Source: Liolophura sinensis (taxonomy: Eukaryota; Mollusca; Polyplacophora; Chitonida; Chitonidae). Taken from it: a stretch of 64,000 nucleotides of DNA. Made by a program: the position numbers and the translations under genes. Position 1 is the first letter of the stretch. The number at the start of each line of letters is the position of its first letter. Below, in pieces: positions 58,575 through 64,000 of the stretch. The stretch spans positions 30,220,628 through 30,284,627 of the forward strand of contig NC_088305.1 of NCBI RefSeq assembly GCF_032854445.1, written 5' to 3'. The notes below the pieces were generated by a model that worked only from the letters and a program-made list of their open reading frames with translations, made no database searches and was not told the DNA's origin.

Positions 58575-58750
58575 TTGAAGATCTCTTGTCTTTCACCAGT
58601 ATGGTGTGTTCTTTCTGCACCTGAGATGTGGGAAAGTTCCTCAACAGTTTGCCACATGGCGGTGGTTTGCGCCGACCACTCCAGATTCCCACATCAATAA
58701 AACTGATCGCCATCGTGTAAGTGAAAAAGTCTTGGGTGTGGCTGTAAGAA
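58575..58750 (+). mobile_element. Worn SINE-like element
   Basis: 'CTTTCACCAGTATGGTGTG', 'AGATGTGGGAAAGTTCC' and 'GTAAGTGAAAAAGTCTTGGG' parallel 26590-26750; inverted relatives occur at about 46730-46800 and 52370-52440. Confidence 0.5.
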
Positions 58751-59282
58751 ACAAGCAAAGAAACAAAAAATGCAATGCGCATTTCTAGTCTCTTGTGACC
58801 AACGTAGAGATAATGAAAATTGTGATAAAAATGCAATCATGTACGTTTCTGTTTACCTGTATTGTTATAGTTTAATCTTACGTCTCACGGTCTTAATCTT
58901 GACCATAATCGAACGCGGACACGTTGAAGCCCACCAGTCGCCAACAGGAGTGCTATCGGCAACACAAGCACATCGTCAACCTTTAGAAATTCATCTTAAC
59001 TCCAGATCTCAGCAGTATTAATCGCAATGAAAACACTCAAAGAATGTGTCAATTTTATGTACCCTGCAGGCGTTTCGTTAGCCGATGAAATCGCGAGATA
59101 GTGTGCTGTCTGTGTTCTTATACAATAATTATCAACACCGTGGCAAGAGTTGTTAGACTGAACCACACCAAAGGCTTGATTACGCCCACTTATCGTTTTG
59201 TGATGCATGACGGCGTGTTGAAGTTAACTGTTAAGCCTTTGCCATGGCTTGAGTGAGACGATCTGACCATGTAACAAAAGTG
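58751..59282. other. No recognisable feature
   Basis: Unassigned sequence up to the hairpin. Confidence 0.4.
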
Positions 59283-59289
59283 CAACAGA

Positions 59290-59359
59290 ACAGCGACGAC
59301 AGTGTGATAGTTGCCAAGTGGTATAATTCACTTGGCAACTATCACAGTGTCGTCGCTGT
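59290..59359. repeat. Near-perfect palindrome of family D ends
   Basis: 31-base arms (59290-59320 and 59329-59359) are complementary at 30 of 31 positions around an 8-base spacer GTATAATT. The arm contains the family D core CAGCGACGACAGTGTGATAG in head-to-head orientation. It can form a strong hairpin or cruciform. Confidence 0.9.
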
Positions 59360-59374
59360 GGCAAATTGTACAAT

Positions 59375-59450
59375 TCATTTGACAAATGGCATCATTTAAT
59401 TGACAAAATTCAGCTGGCAAATGGTATAATTCAGTTGACAAATAGTATAA
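59375..59450. repeat. About 22-bp minisatellite, left flank of PLE copy 1
   Basis: Units like 'TGGCAAATGGTATAATTCAG' and 'TTGACAAATGG'. The same units resume at 62946-63095 on the other side of the element. Confidence 0.8.
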
Positions 59451-60175
59451 ATATAAGCGTCAAGTCCGACATTCCTGTACCATTCGTAGTCCGTAAAGGG
59501 CGTTCCAAGTCGATAATAGCAAGATCGATTTCCAAAACAACGTTTAACACTAACTCCCAAAGACAAAGGTATGTAAGAAATTATACAAATAAGAAATAAA
59601 GCCGGTAACACACAAGAGAGAAGCGATCATCAGTTTTCAATGATGCCGGGCAGACAATGAATATTCCAGGCATGAATTCCATATCAAAGTTCAAATTCGT
59701 CGTCCGTGAATGAGTTCCATGTCAAATAACAATTAAACAAGTATCTCAGTCGCGCTTTAATTGCAACTGTTCATAAAGGCATCATGCTGATGTAATTAGC
59801 ATGGCTACCTTTACGGCCCCTAGCCCCAGGTTAAGTGGTATTAGATACAGTTTGAAAATGACGAGCGTTACAGACCCTAACCGATCAGATTGTGATTCAA
59901 AAGTAACGGACGATTACGTCTTTTCAGTTAATAAGTGAAGGTCTCATGCTACAAGAGGCACCATCTATGATGTTACACATGACATACAAGATAGACGGTT
60001 ACACTGCGCATCCAACGCCATCTATGTTGTTAAATACCATGTACGTGGTAGATATGTACATAGGGATAACAGCGTCGTCTATGTGGTTGATCACAATGCA
60101 GATTGCCAAAGATTCTGAACGCTCTGTACATACCTGCCAACGAGAGTGCTATACTCATTGTAAAATTTGAGAAAC
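59451..60175 (-). repeat. PLE copy 1: 3' untranslated region and end
   Basis: Follows the RT coding region; partly matched by 25204-25596 and by the solo 3' fragment at 10329-10592. Twin words TTCGTAGTCCGTAAA and TTCGTCGTCCGTGAA lie near 59486 and 59696. I looked for a hammerhead ribozyme core and did not find a convincing one. Confidence 0.8.
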
Positions 60176-60905
60176 TTAGAAAGAAGGCGTTTGATGGAGC
60201 ATCCTTGACAAACTAGTAACTTGAACTTGAACTAGCAACTGGTGACGCAGATTAAAGTCATCACAATTAACGCAAGATCTGACAAATGCTACAAGGCGAG
60301 ATATGTATACGCCATATGCAGGGCTCTTTGGTATATTGCTATCTAAATAAGGATAATTTACAATATCAAAATTGAAATTATCCCTTTTGTCGTAAAGGCG
60401 GCGTGAAAGGAGACCTTGTTCGTCTTTGTACAGATATAGATCCAAATAAGATGTACTATCAGGACTATCTCTTGTCTCCTTTAAATCCAATGAAGGCGGA
60501 TAGATTTCCTTCACCGCTTCAGCAATATGGGGGGTTATTTAACGCTAGTAGATCATCAATATACCGTTTGGTAAATGAAAAGGATCGAGCTTTAAAGATA
60601 TTACTATTAAGTAATTTCTGTATATACTCGTATTCATATGAAAACAGGTATAGGTCTGCCAAAAGAGGCGCACAATTGGTACCCATTGGAATACCTATGC
60701 ACTGTTGGAAAATGGTATCTCCGAATTTCACATAGATGTTATTAATGAGAAATTCAAGTAATTCAATAAATAATGTAACATCCCATAAGTGGTAACCTTT
60801 TTAAAGAGTAGAACTAAAGAAAGCCTTATTGCTTCTGACGTTAATGTAACGGTGACCTGTTTTAGTAAATACCGACACAATTAACGACGATATTATTTCA
60901 ATAAG
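60176..60905 (-). pseudogene. PLE copy 1: RT motifs B, C and thumb
   Basis: 'IISSLIVSVFTKTGHRYINV', a stop near 60799, 'CIGIPMGTNCAPLLADLYLF' (motif B), 'FTKRYIDDLLALNN' (motif C with both catalytic aspartates), then after a frame change near 60515 'LDLYLYKDEQGLLSRRLYDK' and 'CVNCDDFNLRH'. The break near 60180 removes the C-terminus seen in copy 2. Confidence 0.88.
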
Positions 60906-60909
60906 ATCT

Positions 60910-61077
60910 CTCCGGCCGCAAGTGGGAAGGTCTGGCAGCAACCTGCGGATGGTCGTGGGTTTCCCCCAGGCTCTGCCCGGTTTCCACCCACCATAATGCT
61001 GGCCGCCGTCGTATAAGTGAAATATTCTTGAGTACGGTGTAAAACACCAATCAAATAAATAAATAAATAAATAAATA
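60910..61077 (+). mobile_element. 5'-truncated SINE family A inside the PLE RT
   Basis: Core 'CTCCGGCCGCAAGTGGGAAG' to tail 'TAAAACACCAATCAAATAAA' with AAAT repeats. Target duplication AATAAGATCT (60900-60909, 61078-61087). It splits the RT just after motif A, so it arrived after or at the death of the element. Confidence 0.92.
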
Positions 61078-61560
61078 AATAAGATCTTTGTGAAGAATTG
61101 TAGTATACAGAGAAGAGAAATCCCATGTGGATACGTCTTTGTACGGTATATGCATATGAGCATCGAGTCCTTCTGTAAGACGTTTGGAGTTGTTAAGAAT
61201 CCACATGCAGTTGACACCTGAATTTTTTGTTATGGCGCAACAATACTTATTCCAAAATGACTTTACTTCTTGTAACGCTCTCGTAAGTAAGGTTGACAAG
61301 AGTTTGGTGGTACAGCTTCTTGAACTTGCAATAAATCGAGCCTTGTATAGGGATTTATTCATTTTAGGAATCCAGTAAAGTTGTGGTATTTCTGTGTGAC
61401 GGGTAGGTATATTTTTGCGCCTTTCTTTAAGAAAGGTTTTGTTTGTTAAATAGTTCCTCCAGAGTACATGTAGCAACACAATACGTGGATGTCGTTGTAG
61501 ATGCACATAGCTCTTGAACAAGAATTTGATAATAATAATTCTTGCAAATAAAGATGACAT
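61078..61560 (-). pseudogene. PLE copy 1: RT fingers and motif A
   Basis: 'FLKERRKNIPTRHTEIPQLY' and 'IPKMNKSLYKARFIASSRSC' (RT fingers) followed by 'DVSTWDFSSLYTTILH' (motif A). One frameshift near 61445 separates it from the upstream ORF. Confidence 0.85.
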
Positions 61561-62950
61561 TATTAGGAGCCTTGTCTGCTACAGTGATGACAAATTTACT
61601 ATGAAGGTCAGCGAGTGTTTCTTGCACAATGGGATCCTTCACAACCTGTTTAACTTTAGGTAGAGCATCAATGTCTAGACGGTGTATAGTTAAAATAACT
61701 TTCTTTTTTGACAATCTCAAGCCAATCGTTAAATACCGAAGAATCCACTTTCTCCCGTTTTGACCATTTCTTAACATACTCCTCAAGTGTCGAGATGATA
61801 TTTTTTTGTTTGATCGAATGTTGACATTACTTTTTTCTCTATACTTAGGACCCCTCACAAAGAGATTCCTTAGATCATGATTCTTAATAATATTAAGGTC
61901 ACCAGTCAGGACATGTTTACATTTGTCGTAGGTAAAAACTGAGGATTCACAATCACAGTTATAGCCGCCAGAAGTATACGTCGCCAAATCGAACTCCTTG
62001 ATGGCCTGGGAATAATTGAAAATTTTGGAAGCGATAGGCTTTGTATACTCATAGGATATGCAAGATGGCTCTTGGATATTAAAATAATTAGGCACAGCAT
62101 TACGGACATCAGGTTCATTAAAGATGCGTGGTAGGTTGATTAAATCAAGGCCACTGTCTACATACTTTATCTTCAGAAAGAGTCGATCGTGTTGAGTTTC
62201 ACTTGTAGTTACAGGGCGATACAATCGAAAATACGATATGTCTCGACACAGACGTACAAGGTGAGGTGGAACATTAAAATTGTGTATGTTATTGGATACG
62301 TCTTGAACCACCTGTTTTAGCAAGTTCAATGGCAGTGCATATAATACTGTGCGTATAGCATGCATGCTATTGGTGTCATACGACAATCCTACTAAATAGC
62401 TAACTGTAACGTGTTTGTGAATCATGTTTCTGTTGAACTTCCTCCTACCATGACTGCGAGGTCTACGTTTATCGTATTTGAATAAATTTGTTACGATGGA
62501 GTCATATGGTTGGCTAGATGTTACATTGCCGATTCCCATAACGTTATCATTCAACCCATATGGGAAGACTGAACCAATCTCTAGCATCCAGAAAGGCTCA
62601 CGGTCACGGATTTTACGTTCAAATTCGACATCAGTCTCATTTGTAGATGGATAAACCGATTCTATTATTTGAATGCTGAAATTGTCCCAATCATGGTCGG
62701 AGGCAGAGAAATGCTTGCCTATTAGCAATTGTTTCTTGCGCACGGACTTACGGTGCCCATTCACCCATAGATGTAGTTTCTGGGTGGTCTTCCCAACATA
62801 CTGCTGACCACACTTCTTGCATGTTACCAAGTAAATACAGTTGGACGCAATACAGCTTAAGTTAACGTATGAATTAACAGAATAACATTTACCAGTCAGT
62901 GAGGAAATAAAAGTGGCGGATGTATCAAATGATGGACAGAAGTCAGAAGG
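61427..62950 (-). CDS. PLE copy 1: GIY-YIG endonuclease, linker and DKA motif (disrupted ORF, 5' part)
   Basis: The open frame starts at 63037, but its first 30 or so codons are minisatellite; element sequence begins near 62950. Numbering from 63037, a Cys-containing lead (C51, C62) precedes the GIY-YIG module at residues 66-163: 'CIYLVTCKKCGQQYVGKT' (Y69, Y80-V-G), H95/R96, and the 'REPFWMLEIGS...GLN' end with E147 and N163. A 300-residue linker follows, then 'VITVADKAPNNV' (D488-K489), the DK motif found ahead of the RT in such elements. The endonuclease nicks target DNA for priming. The frame fails by frameshift near 61445. I saw no stop before that. Confidence 0.85.
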   Translation of the reverse strand, partial: PSDFCPSFDTSATFISSLTGKCYSVNSYVNLSCIASNCIYLVTCKKCGQQYVGKTTQKLHLWVNGHRKSVRKKQLLIGKHFSASDHDWDNFSIQIIESVYPSTNETDVEFERKIRDREPFWMLEIGSVFPYGLNDNVMGIGNVTSSQPYDSIVTNLFKYDKRRPRSHGRRKFNRNMIHKHVTVSYLVGLSYDTNSMHAIRTVLYALPLNLLKQVVQDVSNNIHNFNVPPHLVRLCRDISYFRLYRPVTTSETQHDRLFLKIKYVDSGLDLINLPRIFNEPDVRNAVPNYFNIQEPSCISYEYTKPIASKIFNYSQAIKEFDLATYTSGGYNCDCESSVFTYDKCKHVLTGDLNIIKNHDLRNLFVRGPKYREKSNVNIRSNKKISSRHLRSMLRNGQNGRKWILRYLTIGLRLSKKKVILTIHRLDIDALPKVKQVVKDPIVQETLADLHSKFVITVADKAPNNVIFICKNYYYQILVQELCASTTTSTYCVATCTLEELFNKQNLS

Positions 62951-63095
62951 CAAATGGTATAATTTAATTGACAAATGGAGTGATTCAGTTGACAAATGGC
63001 ATAATTCAGTTGGCAAAGGGTATAAGTCATATAACAAATGGTATCATTAAATAGACAAATGGTATCAATCAGTTGGCAAATGGCATAATTCTACA
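62946..63095. repeat. About 22-bp minisatellite, right flank of PLE copy 1
   Basis: Six to seven units of 'GGCAAATGGTATAATTTAAT' and variants, matching 59375-59450. Confidence 0.85.
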
Positions 63096-63129
63096 TCTTT
63101 TTTTCTTGTCATCCACATAATTCCATCAA

Positions 63130-63548
63130 GAGGGATTATGCTTACACACTGAACATTGTTACTGTTGGGATTATGCTTACACACTGAACATTGTTACTGT
63201 TGGGATTATGCTTACACACTGAACATTGTTACTGTTGGGATTATGCTTACACACTGAACATTGTTACTGTTGGGATTATGCTTACACACTGAAAATTGTT
63301 ACTTTCCGGATTATGCTTACACATTGAACATTGTTACTGTTGGGATTATGCTTACACACTGAACATTGTTACTGTTGGGATTATGCTTACACACTGAACA
63401 TTGTTACTGTTGGGATTATGCTTACACACTGAACATTTTTACAGTTGGGATTATGCTTACACACTGAAAATTGTTACTTTCCGGATTATGCTTACACATT
63501 GAACATTGTTACTGTTGGGATTATGCTTACACACTGAACATTGTTACT
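63130..63548. repeat. 35-bp minisatellite with 5-unit higher-order period
   Basis: About twelve units of 'GGATTATGCTTACACACTGA' plus 'ACATTGTTACTGTTG'. A variant pair ('GAAAATTGTTACTTTCC' then 'ACATTGAACA') appears at 63291 and at 63466, 175 bp (5 units) apart. Confidence 0.95.
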
Positions 63549-63915
63549 GTAAATATTACAGTAAGACCACTACTAGCTGTAAAATATTGCAGTAAGACCA
63601 CTACTAGCTGTAAATATTGCAGTAAGACCATTTCCAGGTGTAAATATTGCAGTAAGACCACTTTTATCTGTAAATATTGCAGTAAGACCACTCCTAGCTG
63701 TAAATGATACAGTAAGACCAACCCTAGCTGTAAATGGTGCAGTAAGAGCACCCATAGCTTGAAATATTGCACTACAACCACCCATAGCTGTATATGGTGC
63801 AGTAAGTCCGCCCATAGCTGTAAATGGTGCAGTAAGGCCACTCCAAGCTGTAAATGGTGCAGTAAGACGACCCATGGCTGTATATGGTGCAGTAAAACCA
63901 CCCATAGCCTTAAAT
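63549..63915. repeat. 30-bp minisatellite
   Basis: About twelve units of 'TGTAAATATTGCAGTAAGAC' plus 'CACTACTAGC'. Unit length is divisible by three, so frames on both strands stay open through it; not coding. Later units shift to 'AATGGTGCAGTAAG' with CCCATAG. Confidence 0.95.
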
Positions 63916-64000
63916 ATTGCTCTATGGATTAGTGTATAGCTTCTACTTTCCTCAGCGTCCCATCGAGTTTGTTCCCCAAAGCCTGCTTTCCCATTGTTAT

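Larger units (their letters stand above)
59451..62945 (-). mobile_element. Penelope-like element with N-terminal GIY-YIG endonuclease (Naiad-like), copy 1
   Basis: About 3.5 kb. Read on the - strand: GIY-YIG endonuclease, long linker, DK(G/A) motif, RT, about 720 bp of 3' untranslated sequence. Classical Penelope, Neptune and Poseidon elements carry the endonuclease after the RT; the N-terminal position is the hallmark of the permuted PLE group that includes Naiad. Frameshifts and a SINE insertion in the RT make it inactive. Both flanks are the same 22-bp minisatellite. Related fragments are at 10329, 18242-25596, 46015 and 51651. Confidence 0.9.

Noticed and set aside
63527-63905. 110-124 codon frames on the - strand
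   Set aside because: These are produced by the 30-bp minisatellite; hydrophobic repeats such as VVLLHHLQLG are a by-product.

Overview
This is a gene-poor, repeat-dense stretch of animal nuclear DNA, with no bacterial or phage character. It contains spliced exons, two tRNA-derived SINE families, solo LTRs, an I-type LINE, Penelope-like elements (PLEs) and many minisatellites. The main SINE (tRNA head, core, then a tail of the type CACCAATCAAATAAATAAAT) together with an N-terminal GIY-YIG Penelope element and a Gmr1-type Ty3/gypsy element suggests a marine invertebrate. A lophotrochozoan, probably a mollusc, is my best guess; this rests on recognition of repeat style and not on a search.

Layout. 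1-11.4 kb: three diverged copies of a roughly 2-3 kb repeat surround a 42-bp minisatellite (6.5-8.0 kb). 11.4-18.2 kb: SINEs, small minisatellites, a possible MITE and a solo LTR. 18.2-25.6 kb: a decayed Penelope-like element on the + strand, split by a young LTR retrotransposon on the - strand (18607-23111, near-identical LTRs, 4-bp target duplication) and by a solo LTR (24025-24816). 25.9-32.3 kb: the only convincing host coding sequence, seven + strand exons whose splice junctions are all phase 1. They encode a signal peptide, a C-type lectin domain split over two exons, a Ser/Thr-rich linker and a small PAN/apple-like cysteine domain. They form either one CTLD-PAN gene or two adjacent secreted-protein genes. 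34.1-38.7 kb: a 5'-truncated, broken LINE with CCHC, endonuclease, RT and RNase H parts. 40.4-52.8 kb: a 34-bp satellite plus 3.7 kb of sequence, tandemly duplicated (offset about 5.6 kb), with a LINE fragment at the junction. 52.8-59.4 kb: SINEs, a pair of inverted arms of about 500 bp and no visible genes. 59.45-62.95 kb: the best-preserved Penelope-like element (- strand), with the GIY-YIG endonuclease N-terminal to the RT, embedded in a minisatellite. 63.1-63.9 kb: two more minisatellites.

Most long reading frames here are artefacts of tandem repeats whose unit is a multiple of three, or remains of transposons. The strongest leads are the domain-permuted Penelope-like element, the LTR element with integrase ahead of RT/RNase H and no recognisable primer-binding site, the phase-1 CTLD/PAN exons with an extra signal-peptide exon in the middle, and the satellite-associated tandem duplication.
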